A stretch of 64,000 nt of DNA. Origin: Iris pallida. Its lineage: Eukaryota; Streptophyta; Magnoliopsida; Asparagales; Iridaceae. Position 1 is the first letter of the stretch; the number at the start of each line of letters is the position of its first letter. Location: contig JANAVB010015600.1 of assembly GCA_029216955.1 (NCBI GenBank), positions 41,289,211 through 41,353,210 of the forward strand, read 5' to 3'. A program made the position numbers and the translations under genes. The notes beneath the pieces were generated by a model that saw only the letters and a list, made by a program, of their open reading frames with translations, was not told the DNA's origin and ran no database searches. Shown one piece after another: positions 10,370-22,267 of this stretch.

Positions 10370-11600
10370 ACCCTCACCCCGACTCGACTCCCCTCTTCGT
10401 CATCATCGCCACCCGAACGCCCTTCTCCCGACCAGACCAAAACCCGACACCATCACCCCTACAACCCGTCCTCACCACATCTCGACCCACCACGCCACCA
10501 TCACACCCAAACCACCGGATCCAACTGATCCCAGCCACCATAGCCCTAACCTAACCAGACCGTGTCCCCAAGCCTGGCAATAAACCACCGCCACAGCCAT
10601 CCCGTCGCCTCTGCGACCACCCACACCCGACCAACCTACGGCAGACTCCCCGCCAAAGCCATACCACCACTTTTTCGACTAACCAAACCACCCCTGGCCA
10701 CCTTGGCCGAGCAGCCCAAACCCCTAAAAATAATGAAAGAGGAAAACGCCACCACCACCAGCACTTACCTTCGCCGCGACGGCCAACGCCGTCCGCATCC
10801 TCCACCGTGTGACTCCCTTCCGCCACGAAACGCCACAGCCGTGCGCCGCACCGGAGCCACCTCGTCCGTGCTTCCACGCGTGCCGCGGCGACTTGCTCGG
10901 CCTCCTCCCGAGCGGTGCTGCTATCCGAAAACCTCGACCACGCTGACCGCAGTGGCGCCCTTCCCCGTCCCTCGATGGAACTGGCCCTCCGTCCCGAGAC
11001 CGCCGCCATCTGGTCGGCCGGCGTCGCCGAGGGCGTGTTTTTCTCCGCCGTGCCCTCCGTCGAGTCGGAGATGCCGCAGCACTCCACCGTTCGCCACCCC
11101 TCTCCGCCGACTTCCCCCAACCCCTCTGCAGTCCGGCCAAGACCCACCGCCGCCTGCGCCACCTCCGGCGAGATCCGCCGCGCGCGTCCTCCGAAACCCT
11201 CTTCCGTCGTCCCGACCGCGCCGTGAGCCGCTTGCGCCGCCTCAGCTCCCTCCACCTCCCCAGGCGCACTGTCGCCGAGTCCCGACCCGGCTGCGCCCCG
11301 GTGCCGGCGACTCCGCCCCCTGCTTCCTCTCTCCCGACCGCAGCTATCTCCCGCTCCCTCGCCGCGAGCTTCCGCCGTCGCGTCGACTGCGCCGACGCGA
11401 GCGCGTCCGCCCCCTCGCGCCACGTCACCGCCGAGACCAGCGCCTCCTTCTCTATTTCCCTCCGTCTTCCGCCTCCCGTACTTCGCCGAGCCCAAACTCC
11501 CTCCTTCCCTCTTCCTCCACTGACTCTCCCCATCTCCCTCGCTCGTTCCCTCTCTGTTCTCAGCCTCACCGTCTCATTCTCTCTCTCTGTCTCAAATGAA
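10370..11600 (+). other. Cytosine-rich LTR leader; open frames on both strands are compositional
   Basis: The + strand is dominated by CCG, CCA and CTC runs, so several frames stay open for 100 to 345 codons on both strands. The translations are low-complexity Pro/Ser/Arg or Gly/Arg/Glu strings without domain structure. It lies directly after the TATA box, so I treat it as untranslated LTR sequence. A captured, degraded GC-rich host exon cannot be excluded. Confidence 0.6.
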
Positions 11601-11620
11601 AAGGGAAAGTAAAGGAGTAG

Positions 11621-11621
11621 A

Positions 11622-11690
<69 letters not shown>
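11621..11690 (+). repeat. (ATT)n microsatellite
   Basis: About 23 consecutive ATT triplets mark the change from C-rich to AT-rich sequence within the long LTR. Confidence 0.95.
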
Positions 11691-12769
11691 TTCTGTCATT
11701 AGGTTATTATATATATATTTCTTTTTCTTTTTTTGTTATTATTAATATAATGATTTGTGATTAAATATTAAGATTATTATTATTGTTATAGTTATTAACA
11801 AAGATTGCTAATTTGTTATATTTTTAAAAAAAAATATATACTTATATAAATAGTTCTCTAAATATTTCATGTAGTTACCTAGAATATGGTATTAAGTTAT
11901 TTTTATAGTATTTCTATATAATTTCCAAAAGATGATTTTGACCTAATATATATACTTGGTAAAATTGAATTTTAGTCTAAAAGATATTTTTAGATTTTTA
12001 AAGCATTTACTTAAAATATTTTGATTAGTAAAATATAGTTTCTAAAATATTGTAAATATTTTCCTAAATAGTTCTAAATATTTTTATGAATCTTCTTCGA
12101 TTATCGAATCATGTCCATGATAAATCGTATAAATTCCTATTTTCTTTCGAGTTTGGACTTCTACATATCGTTCCTAGCTAAACTAAATGTTCTGGACTCA
12201 ATGGCACGGTCCGTCCCATCGATTGAGATCATCTTGCGTACTTTTGGCATGTACGACTATTTTGTGCCAACACGATCATACGCGCGTCAATGGCAACCAT
12301 GTCAAGGACTTGTTGGATTATCGCACCACATCAGGCGACCCACCAGGCAAGTATACCTTGCTAATTAACTGTCAAATTATTTATTTTCTGTATTTTTTAT
12401 TTTGTTTCATATTGTTAGTTTTCTTTGTTATAAACTGCGCGTCCAAGCCACACTTGGGTGCAAGCGACTCTATTAGTCGTTTTACTTTATTATATGCATG
12501 TTAACTTAGTTTTAGCTGACTACCTTCTTGTTGGGGGATATTCTTATATCTCCTTTGGCCATGACACACATACTACACGGTTGGAGACATGTTGCTAGGG
12601 GCACGACTTATTGACTAGCTATCTCTAAAGTCGTGTGACGGTAGATGATCGTAACTGCTATGACTAGGGTTTTAGAGACTCAAGCAGTTACAAAACTGGA
12701 CGAGCCATAGACATGACTTGAACAGTGTAGGAAATATCGGGGAAGGACAGTCGCTAGTGCGTATGGGAA

Positions 12770-12863
12770 GCCAAACAGGTAAACCACAGTCTCCGGATGG
12801 AACTGTGGCGATATATTTGCAGATACCCTCTGACGTTTTGGACGTTACGGCCGGATACAGATG
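12770..12863 (+). repeat. 94-bp block, copy 2
   Basis: Partner of 7575-7668 (three mismatches). Its location inside the long LTR indicates that both copies derive from LTRs of the same element or family. Confidence 0.9.
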
Positions 12864-13514
12864 GCCTTGATAGTTTAAATGGTTTTAATGGTTCATTGGT
12901 TTATTTTGGATTAGTGAGGCTTGGTTTATTTCATGATTCATTTAGTTTAAATTGCTAGAGAGAGAGTTTATTGGCCTTGACTTGGTTGGTTCGGCTTGGC
13001 TTGGTTTTGCCTTGGTTCATCATGAACCAATAGGAGAACCACCTACCACCACCACTATCATTTATTAACCATTCTCTTCCTTCTCTCTCTTCATTACTCT
13101 TCTTCTTCTCCTTCATTAACTCTCCACCTACTAGAGAGAGAGAGTGAGCTCTAGGCAAGTGCAACTTGCTTCATGGAGGAACTCTAATTTTATTGCTTTA
13201 TTCTCTTTCATACAGCATTTTAACTTACTTTAGAACTTGGCATTTTCACTTTCCATGGCTAGATTCTTCTAGATCTAAGTTTACTTTATTTTCGGATTTC
13301 TTGGGTTTTGATCTACTTAATCTTGTTATTTCTAAGTTATGATGGTTCCATGTTGTTGAGAATTTCATTCTACCCTATTTTGACCTATGGAAGTTTGGAT
13401 TTGGACTCTGGATGAAAGATTCATGGAGCTTGGGAGCCATGGCTTGAAGGGTTCTTCTTCTCGGAAGGATGGAGAAGAAGAACAGTTCATAGCCGACTGG
13501 ACTTAGCCGCATAG

Positions 13515-14120
13515 CTTTATGCAGCAAGTTTTATTCCTGACCGCATAAGCCTTGCTGAGTTACTTGGCCGCATGGCCTATGCCGCAGGAACTCGATTCTC
13601 CCAGCCGCATGAAGATTTAATCCTAGCCGCATGAGGCCCAGTCCTAACTGAGCCGTATGGGCCTCTGAGTCCCGGCTGCATGACCCGATTTATTCTAGCC
13701 GCATGCGCCCTCTTACCTATGCAGCCGTATATGTGTCCGTCATACTTAACCGCATGACCCGGAGTCGTTCGAGCCGCATAGGCTCCACTGCTCCTTCAGC
13801 CGCATATGCATTCATTGCTCCTGGCCGCTTATGTACAGCCCCCTCCCGGCCGTATGGGTACTCTCCCCTCTGAGCCGCATAAGCATTTTCCCCCTGCTGC
13901 CGCATGGGACTCCGCCCACCCTCAGCCGCATGAACTCAACACCCTGAGCCGCATGAACTTAAACTCCCGCTAGCCGCATATGCTACTGTCATTTCCTGGC
14001 CGCATGAGACCCGGTTACTTTCTGGCCGCATAAGGCCCAGTCTTCTCCAGCCGCATGGGCTGTTCTCCTTCCAGCCGCATGTGATCATTACCTGGCCGCA
14101 TATGCCTTAGTCGCATGGCT
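13515..14120 (+). repeat. Dispersed GCCGCAT array within the long LTR
   Basis: Seventeen exact GCCGCAT heptamers and several near matches (gccgtat, accgcat) recur every 20-40 bp, usually as agccgcatgN or agccgcatAN followed by variable C/T-rich spacers. The units are too irregular for a clean satellite, but the core is strongly kept. Confidence 0.85.
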
Positions 14121-16164
14121 CTTCTATAGTCCTGAATATTAATATTTTATTAGATATTTTACGCTCATTTTATATCCTTACGTCTTTTGTCCTGGACTTG
14201 ATAAATCACGATTTGATTGAAATGACAATTGTACATGACTTGCTGTGACTAGTAACCTGACATGACCTGATAGTGGCCCGTCGTGGCGCACTCTTGACTA
14301 GTACACTTGATATGATTAACCTGAAATGATTATCTCGAATAGCTGTTGCGACGGCTACCTGACATGACATGACCTGTATAATTAATCTGGATACCGTGGG
14401 CGATTATGCTTGTACAAATAATCCAGTCCTGTCTTGCATCATGTCTAGGAGGGGACTCCTGAGTACCACGGTCAGGAGTACCTACTAAAATGGACTAAGG
14501 TTAATGACTAGTATAATTCACTAGACATGAAGAGATGCTCCCCAGTTACAGGCGATCCCGTTATCCCGGCCGCAAATGTTTGGACTTGTAGCCTGCCGAC
14601 GAGTAGGGCACATTTCCAGTCCACTGTTATGTGGGGCACCCACCATTGTCACTTTAATGATTGAACTCTATTGTCACTCTAATGTATTGTACTCTCTAAA
14701 TTGTCACTATAATTGCCTGGATAACCTGGATAGCTGCAGGGCCTGTGACTACTTAGAGCATCTCATTGCATCTTGCTAGTAACTAGGATTGTGATAACCC
14801 TAGTTAGTTAATGTAGAAAGCCGTAGGTAATGATTGGCCGTGATTGCTTGGATGGAGTCTAGTGCAGTATAGTATTGTCTAGAAGTGATTGATTGATTGC
14901 AAGATTGTACCAGAATGATTGAATGATTGTCACTCCAGATTGTCACTATAATGATTGTACTCTACTGTCACTCTAGTGTATTGTACTCTTCATTGTCACT
15001 TTTATCATTGTACTCTCATTTTCACCTTAATGATTGTCACCTTTAGCAATAAATGATCAGAGACTAAGTTCTGTTCAGGCGAAGGGTTACAATCTCGGTC
15101 CTTGTTTGGTTTAAGGATTGTAACCTGGCTTTCGGAATAGTACCTTCGTTTTCTCTTCATATATTGTCCAGCTATAATTTATTTTAGCATGATTCTCCAG
15201 TTCTTTTATGTTAATAATGCTTCTCTTAATTATTTTCTCTGATTGGGGCAAGTGCATTGGTAGTGCACAAACCTTAATCTGTGTTACTGATTGTTGTTTT
15301 CTTACATATGGAATGCTAATGATTTGTTGGTTTTAGTTCTTAAGTGAAGCCTCCTTTGTGGCACTTGCTCTTTCTGGAGTCTGACCCAGCTGGTTTTGTA
15401 TGGCCAGGTACCGGAGCAGCACCAAAGGATCTCCCTGCTTCCCAGCCCGATGGTGGTCACCAGGCGTAACCAGGGCATCGAATGGGTTTCTTTTGTTCTC
15501 CTACTGTGATATTGTAAATTATTCTTTTGAGGCGTTTAGCCGACGAGCAAGTGTTAGCTCGATTGTACTTACTTACTGTCTGCCTACGGGCTGTAACATG
15601 ATTGACAAGCCCCGGGGGTTGATCATGTATGACTGAACTCTTGCTAGTCCTCACATTTTGTAACGACTAGCTTCATAATCATTCCGAATATATAATGTAT
15701 GGGATGCCTTACTATTGTGTATTTGGTGGTCTGATATCTTGTAACTATTATTAGTTGGTTGAGATTGAGACAATAGGCTATTCATGACCTTAAGAGACTG
15801 ATGGATTGTAGTGAAACCCTCACATATCTAGACAGTCGTGACCGTATAGCGGTGTGGATTCCATTCCGTTATACGTAGCTGGCTATGTCTGCCCCCGCTC
15901 TCCAGTATTCTGGTTCTGGGGCGTGACACAAAAAGCTCGAGAGCTTCATACGGCTCAAAAAAGAGGAAGGGAAAGCCACGTGGCCTCATGCAGCGGGCCA
16001 TAAATGCTCTGAGTAGTTGGCTCATTAATTACCCTGACACAGTGGCAGCTCTGACAATGACGGATTGACAGCTCTGACATAAAGTAGAAATGATGACCCT
16101 CGACGTGCTCCTAGAGAGACGAGGAAACTCTTTACAGCTGGTACGACCCATTTTCAAAACTCTT

Positions 16165-16430
16165 TATGCGGCTCAGTTGCAAGGACGTCTATGCGGCTCA
16201 GTTGCAAGGGCCTTCATGCGGCTCAGTTGCAAGGGCTTCCATGCGGCCCAGATTAAAGGACGTCCATGTGGCTCAAATTAAAGGAGGTCCATGCGGCTCA
16301 AATTAAAGGACGTCCATGCGGTTTAAAGTGAAGGACTTCCATGCGGCTCAGATTAAAGGACTCCCCTGCGACTCGGTTAAAGGCCATACTCATGCGGCCC
16401 AATTATGACAATCCTCTATGCGGCTCGCGG
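16165..16430 (+). repeat. Array of about 28-bp units with ATGCGGCTCA core
   Basis: About ten units of the form atgcggctcaNNttNaaggNcNtcc occur; ATGCGGC is exact in eight. The core is the reverse complement of the GCCGCAT motif arrayed at 13515-14120. Confidence 0.85.
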
Positions 16431-16572
16431 CAGTTGGGACACGTGGCAGGAGTTGATCAAATCCCAACAATCCAGATTTATGGCAAACGACATAACAGGC
16501 AGTTGGGACACGTGGTAGGAGATTGACCAAGAATTATTCACTCAAATTTGCTGATATCAACAAATCATCACG

Positions 16573-16690
16573 ATACAGATTTGTTGCAATCAACATTAAC
16601 TGCCCATGCAGATTTGTTGCAATCAACATTAATTATCCATGCAGATTTGGTGCAATCAACATTAACTGCCCAGATTTGTTACAATCAATA
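16573..16690 (+). repeat. Short tandem repeat with core gcaatcaacattaactgccc
   Basis: Three to four units of 37-38 bp combine agatttgttgcaatcaaca with ttaactgcccatgc. They lie just upstream of the TATA box, so they would be in the U3 promoter region. Confidence 0.8.
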
Positions 16691-16804
16691 CTGACGGCCC
16701 AGATTAATTTTCAACAAACAAGATCAAGGCAAATCGTAACCAATCCCCAACCGCCCACTTTTCAAGGAGCAATCATTGCAAACCCTACTTATCACACCCC
16801 ACTC

Positions 16805-16814
16805 TTATAAATAG
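16805..16814 (+). promoter_or_regulatory. TATA box of the putative Tat LTR
   Basis: TTATAAATAG, followed by an A/G-rich leader, is placed where an LTR promoter would be expected. On the opposite strand it is not near any gene. Confidence 0.5.
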
Positions 16815-17282
16815 AAAGGTGCCATTCCCTTGCAAGAGCCTGAGAGGAGACACACAGAGAGAAAAAGGGCACAGAGAGAGCGGCGGCGCACAGAAGAATC
16901 TCCCCATACGTCCCGAGAGCATTTCTTCATCAAGAGCCAAGGCTACGTCCGATCGTCCAAGGAGTAAGGCAGAGTTGATAGCACTCTCCCAAGCCTCTAC
17001 CGTCACCCCCCAGAAAAAAAATAATTGTACTTAGATTGTTGTACCTAGGTTTTCGTCCCTAGGCTTTATTTGTACGAGCGAGTTTGTGTTGTGAAGTAAA
17101 AGTCCAGTCCTCCCATAAAACTGTTCTATTCTTTTATAATCAATGGCAAACACCGATCAACATATTATTTTCAATATGTTACATTAAAACACCAACAACA
17201 TAATCATCTACAACCACTACCATGACCACTTCTAACCCATATAGCGTACTCTCTTTGTCTATTTGGTCTAAGATTTGGAGGA

Positions 17283-19865
17283 TCAAACCGATTTGGAGAT
17301 TGATCCGAATCCGTTTCCCCTTGAGTTGGCATTGTAGCTGCTAGAGTTAAAAAAATATCGCATACTCCGATATGCCTCTGAACCAATCTGTAACTGCTGG
17401 ATTTGACACTGGACCGACCTGGAGATTCTTTCTCCAACAGAATGGTAGGAAGTCCCCTCTCCATACTTATAGGAAGTCCCTTCTACAGCATGGTATGAAG
17501 TTCTCTCTCCAGACTGGTAGGTAGTCCCTTCGCCATACTGGTTGGAAGTCCCTTCTCCAGCATGGTAGGAAGTCTCCTCTCCAGACTGATAGGAAGTTCC
17601 CTCTCCAGCATGATATGAAGTCCCCTCTCCAGCATGGTAGGAAGGGACCTCCTCTTTCTGCTCATATATAGTAGAATAATGGCTTTGTCTCTGGCTAACG
17701 TTACCGGATGGATAATTCCGTGGAATATGTACCGGAGGCAAATGTGGCTCTGGGCCACGCAAGACATCATGATTTATCCAAGCCGTCATCCGTCGCATAA
17801 GATCGACCATCGCATGTGGCCGCCAGGTGGAACTTTCACTCCTCCTAATTTCTCCTTCCATTTCTTTATCCTAAAATGTAATAGGTTTGGAGGATATATT
17901 TAATCAAATAAATTGAATTTAGCAAGATATTAAAATATACGATTGATAAAATAAAGCTTACGAAATCGGTAAGTCTATTTATTATTGTGTGCATGCTTGT
18001 ATCATCTATAGCTTTATTAGTGAACCGGGGCTCCTCAAATTTATAATTTCTGTTGCATACACGCGGTGCTCCCCACCAACTTCTGTAAGCAAAGTCACCA
18101 AACCCTACAACGTATTATAAAAAATTTAGCCAAATAAAATGAATTATTAAATAAAACATGATATTATAAAAAAAACTTACAATCATTGGGTGTTCGCAAT
18201 TGGCGTGACAAATTATCAACGGTATAATACTCGAATCTCGAATCCCAACCAGGAAGCAGATTATTAACTCTAGCTTGCGCTTGAGCGACGGCGTAGCTAC
18301 TGGGCAGTGGATCATTAGGAATTATTTGAACCATCCCAAATTGCCGCAGAACCCGATCTGCTGGATGGTACATGGTCCGGTAGTCGTATATGATGTAATA
18401 TCTGTGCATACTATATGAATAGGACATCCTCTGTATATCGGGAGCATCGAACCGTATAACATATGCATCCATGTAACTTATTCCCAAAGTTACTATAAAT
18501 AACAATGATACAACTATTTTATAGAAAAATATAAATATAACAATTATTTACCTCCATATGTTCTAGCGAGTCAAATTACGACCGATAAATGGGGGCAACC
18601 TGAGTTCTGCAGTGTGCCTGGTCCACTTCATCAACCGTCCATCTCTTTGCTACCGGAAATAGACCAGTTTCACGACTAATATGGGTAACTGATCTACCAA
18701 TAGCAAAATGTTCATAGGACCATACCTAAGGTCATTATATCATGCATCTGATCACCTTCGTGTTATAGTATAAAATATTACAATAATATAGCAATATTAT
18801 AAAAAAATACCTGTAGTAGAAGCATGCATCCGGTCAAATTTGTGTTGCATGTATCTGATGTCGTTTTAACAAACTTCGTCAAGCAAGTATACAAAAACGT
18901 TAATACTGCTTCTCCCCATGCATATCGAGTCTTTTGTTTCAAATTTTCAAAAAGAGGTAAAAGAAGAACACTTACTTTGCAGCCAGTTCTGTTTGGAAAA
19001 AGAACTGAACCACACAAAGCAAGTAAATAGGCTCTTGTGCAACAAACGATCTGAAATATTAATTAAATCTTTATGGAGTTAAACTACAATAATAATTTTT
19101 AATCTGAAATAAAATATCAATTTTTATACCCTATTTTCATCTACGACCATCAGGTGTACGATTAAGAAACATAAAGTTGCTCCGTAGCCAACCAACGCTA
19201 ACGTCCGATCTACCCTTCTGTCCTGGTCCGGTTGGACCGGATACACCAAGATATCTACGTATCAAAACACTAGCATCTGATCGATCAGTAAAGTATATAG
19301 GATGACCTGCAATATTAATTTAAAATATTATACGATCGGAATAAATGTATCTTTTGTGAAATTATGTAATAAGTTACCAAACATGTAATAGGTAATCCTA
19401 AAATGTTGGCTACATCCTAGAGAGTAACAGTCATTTCTCCTACTGACAACTGGAAAGTATTACGTTGGGGCCACCAACGCTCTGCCAAATTGAATAGCAA
19501 GTCCCTGTCATGTTGCATGAACTCTATTTGGTTCACATAATTGAAACCGAAAGACTGAACCAAGTTTTTTTGTCCGGGGATTAGCTCCCATTTGCCGGCT
19601 TCGACGTTATTTTTTACATGACGCCAATAAGCATGTTCCCTTAAACGTGCTTCTAGCAGATAATCATACAACTAGAAATACAATTGTATTAAGTTAAATA
19701 AACTCATTTAATGTATCAATGAAAATTAATATAATAATAAATAAAGTTTTGCCAAAAAAATACCTTTCCAGTAAATACCAGTTCAGAAATATGAATTTCA
19801 CGGTCTTGAATTTCTCTTTGGGTGATAGGTCCACTAGGAATGCGACCATCATTCTGATGTTCCAT
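17283..19865 (-). pseudogene. Plant mobile domain (PMD / MAIN-like) protein gene, eight exons, two stops
   Basis: Minus-strand exons, judged from GT-AG borders: 19865-19764 (ATG, MEHQNDGR...), 19671-about 19380 (WWPQRNTFQLS, then VGEMTVTL), about 19306-19140, 19050-18811 (RAYLLALCGS, RYAWGEAVLTFLY), 18725-18552, about 18475-18181 (HPADRVLRQFGMVQIIP), 18104-17962 and 17870-17283. The motif order matches the PMD found in MAIN/MAIL proteins and in many transposon-borne copies; the family acts in genome stability and silencing, biochemical role unclear. The last exon ends in nine 8-residue repeats (SYHAGEGT type). Two stops break it: TAG at 19417-19419, where the family has Gln (T-L-Q-D-V), and TAA at 18576-18578. 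Both fit C-to-T changes. The exon-3/4 and exon-5/6 joins are unclear. A CACTA element begins 312 bp upstream of the ATG. Confidence 0.85.
17423..17645 (-). repeat. 24-bp coding repeat at the PMD gene C-terminus
   Basis: About nine tandem 24-bp units encode SYHAGEGT and variants (SYQSGEET, SNQYGEGT, SYKYGEGT). The units keep frame although the gene is broken elsewhere. A low-complexity Ser/Tyr/Gly tail such as this is not part of the PMD fold. Confidence 0.9.
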
Positions 19866-20177
19866 TTTCTCTTTATTAAATAGAACTATTCTTCTTTATC
19901 TTGCTGATCTTCTACTTCTTCTGCTGTTTCTGAGTGTTGGTTGTGTGGTCGTCCACTTCTTATAACCAAAATTTTTACCTACGTCCGAAACAACTTCACG
20001 AGTGAAAGAATCCATCTGACCAACATCCCTTTCAATCTTCCTCAAATCCCCTCATTCTCTCTAAATCAGAAAGTAAGAGAAAGAGACAAATTAATAAAAT
20101 GACAAAAGAAGTATAGAAAGAAAAGTAAAATAAAAGAAAAAGACAAACAAAAAAAGAAGAAAAAAAATAGAAAATGA
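19866..20177 (-). other. Upstream region of the PMD gene
   Basis: About 310 bp of AT-rich, purine-rich sequence lie between the PMD start codon and the CACTA insertion. I see no second gene. Before the CACTA insertion this would have continued directly into 23953 onward. Confidence 0.5.
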
Positions 20178-20204
20178 CACTACCAGAATAAGTCATTTTA
20201 GCGA

Positions 20205-20690
20205 CGCCTGAAGACGTTGCTAAAATGCCGAAAGACGTCGCTAAACCAGTTTAGTGACGTATTTAGCGACATCTTCCTCCTGTCGCGGAAACCTTAGTCG
20301 CTGTTTGGAAAGACGTCGCTATTCGTCGCCAACACCGACGTTTACCGACGCAAATATACGTCGGTAATATACCGACGTTTACCGTCGTTTCGTCGATGAA
20401 ATAGCGACGTTTATGATGTTGCTATACGTCGGTATTCCTTGGGAAAATTATCGACGTTTTTGATGTCGCTATGCATCGGTATATATTATCGACGTTTTGT
20501 GATGTCGCTATACGTCGATATATCCTTGAAAATGAGGTAAAATCTTAGGATATTTACCGACGTCTACCGACGTTTATCGATGCATACCGACGAAAATGAC
20601 GTCGCTATATGTCAGTAGCCTGGCAATATATGCCAGTTTAGCGACGTCTATCGACGCAATATGCCGTCGAAGAGCGTCGGTAGACGTCGC
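20205..20690. repeat. Left subterminal AGCGACGT repeats of the CACTA element
   Basis: Many copies of (t)agcgacgt, accgacgt and tcgctatacgtcg occur in both orientations. In En/Spm such subterminal motifs bind the TnpA protein. The right-hand counterpart occupies about 23655-23945. Confidence 0.85.
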
Positions 20691-21051
20691 TAAATTTGAA
20701 AAAAATAAAAAATAAATTGCAGTATGAAGTTTTCTTCACAGAATCATTTTCTCCCTGCAGTTTAATCTGAAACACAATACACAAGCACATTTTATCCCTG
20801 GGTTCGCCGACCCCTTCGGTGGAACAACAACACCGGTAAATTAACATCCAAATGAAACGAATAACAACATAAAATAACCAAAGTCTACACAACATATATA
20901 AACCAATATCCAAATTGTCATGGGTCTACACAACCAATTACCAATGTTTCTATGCAACCAACAAACAAGTGTCACAAACAAATAAGTGTCACAAACAAAT
21001 ACAAAGAAAAACAAGTACTCAAATACTCAATACAAACAGTCCTAACTCGGA

Positions 21052-22265
21052 CTACTGGGGATCTGGAGCAGGAGGGGGCACGCCGCAACGAAGGGCTAAG
21101 AAAAGCTCATAGTCCTCATGTGAAATCGACACCGATGAAGGAGGTAGTGACGTCGGTGGAGTCGGTGTCGATGAAGAAGGCAGTGGCGCCGGCGGAGTCG
21201 ACGATGATGAAGGCGCACCCGGAGGACGATAATGCTCCAACGCTGCAAGTCGCTGGTGGTATGAATCCATGGTAGATAACATTCTATCACTGCTATCAGC
21301 CACCGAATCCTGCACCAATCTCAGCCTCTCGCCCATGGTCATCTGTGATGCCTGCAGATCCAATATGCTGTGCTCCGTCGACGGTCTAAGATCGGTGACG
21401 CTCCGCTCTGTCCGCTCAGTCACTTGCCGGAGCTCCATAATGCTGCGGTCGAGCGCATCCAATTGTGCTATAAGCACAGGCTCGTCCGACTGGTGCTGAG
21501 ACTGGTCCTGAATCCGTCGTAGCAGCTCGTTCCGGAGAGACTCCATCATCTGGTGGACTCGGGCAGACTCCTGGGACGGCTGTGGACCATGCACACTAGC
21601 GGGGGATGCCCTAGAGGACTGGCTCGCAACTAGGGCGCCATAGAATACCGTACCGTATTACGTACCCCTACGGAGGCCACCAACGGCGGTCATCCACAGC
21701 TCGTCCGCCGACGGAGCTTGAGTGGGCTGCGAGGAAGGTCCGACCTCTCCCGCAGTAGGTGCACTAGCAGTCGCCCGGTCCCGAAGCCTCTGATACTCGG
21801 CCTAGAAAGTATGGATAGTACTTTATGATTTCTAATATCTAATTAATGTACTTATTATTACTAACTACATGAATATTTATTTGCATGCATATTTACTAAG
21901 TTATATTAAAATTAACACGAAGTATTATAATTAACAAATAGTATTGTAATACTTACATAGGCAAGCTCGGCCCTCTCGTCAATAAGGCCTTCGCCCTTCC
22001 GATGGGTGGCCAGGAAGACGGTCACCATGTCGGCATTGCCGACCTTCCTTACCTGTAATTAAATATATTATCTTAGTAATAATTTATCGGATTTGCATTA
22101 AAATAATATTTCTGAAAGAAAAATACATACCAGACGACGAAATTATTCCGTCATCGGAATCAACCCACCGTACCACTTCGAGGCATGCTGCCTAGCCGCC
22201 TTGGCCTTCTCGGACTTTTCCTTATACCTTGGCCTTCTCGGAATCGACCCACCGCACCACTATCA
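21052..22265 (-). pseudogene. TnpA-like Ptta/En/Spm transposase-associated protein, decayed
   Basis: Three minus-strand exon pieces can be joined: about 22265-22131 (YKEKSEKAKAARQ...), 22052-21957 (VFLATHRKGEGLIDERAELAY) and 21801-21052 (YQRLRDRATAS, DELWMTAVGGLRRG, SRASPASVHGPQ, then a coiled coil around LDALDRSIMELRQV and a Pro/Ser/Thr-rich tail). The xFLATHxKxxGxxDERAE and ELWxxAVGG signatures are those of the plant Ptta/En/Spm family (TnpA-type DNA-binding regulators). Exon borders have GTATG/TAG, CAG/GTAAGT and CTAG sequences. A stop breaks the first exon (after PMTE) and another breaks the third exon near 21657, so it is probably non-functional. Confidence 0.8.
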
Positions 22266-22267
22266 GA

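Larger units (their letters stand above)
9511..15928 (+). repeat. Very long Tekay-like LTR (about 6.4 kb), 3' LTR
   Basis: It starts TGTAAAACCCCTAAAATTT after a purine tract and ends GGTTCTGGGGCGTGACA. An AT-rich U3 (9511-10180) leads to a TATA box at 10182-10190, then a cytosine-rich leader, an (ATT)n tract, AT-rich DNA, the 94-bp block (12770-12863), a GCCGCAT array (13515-14120) and a U5-like tail. The right flank (15929 on) continues a different element. 6.4 kb is long for an LTR, so an unrecognised nested insertion inside it is possible, although the similar LTR at 59190-63897 is also 4.7 kb. No genuine gene is seen inside. Confidence 0.6.
15929..17170 (+). repeat. Probable 3' LTR and polypurine tract of the Tat element
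   Basis: After the Tekay LTR ends, a purine tract (aaaaaagaggaagggaaag, 15957-15975) is followed by about 1.2 kb holding two repeat arrays, a TATA box at 16805-16814, an A/G-rich leader and a T-rich tail. This is the order expected of U3-R-U5. It is non-coding, and the next recognisable sequence is the 3' end of the PMD gene. I infer that it belongs to the interrupted Tat element because it lies on the far side of the insertion in the expected order. I could not fix the exact TG and CA ends. Confidence 0.5.

Noticed and set aside
10551..11612. Open frames of 280-345 codons on both strands in the C-rich block
   Set aside because: Low-complexity products of CCG/CCA/CTC-rich LTR leader, open on several frames at once, with no recognisable domain.
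13515..14120. Resemblance of the evenly spaced GCCGCAT units to a CRISPR-like repeat-spacer array
   Set aside because: The repeated core is only 7-8 bp with irregular spacing, in a plant retrotransposon LTR; no cas-like genes.
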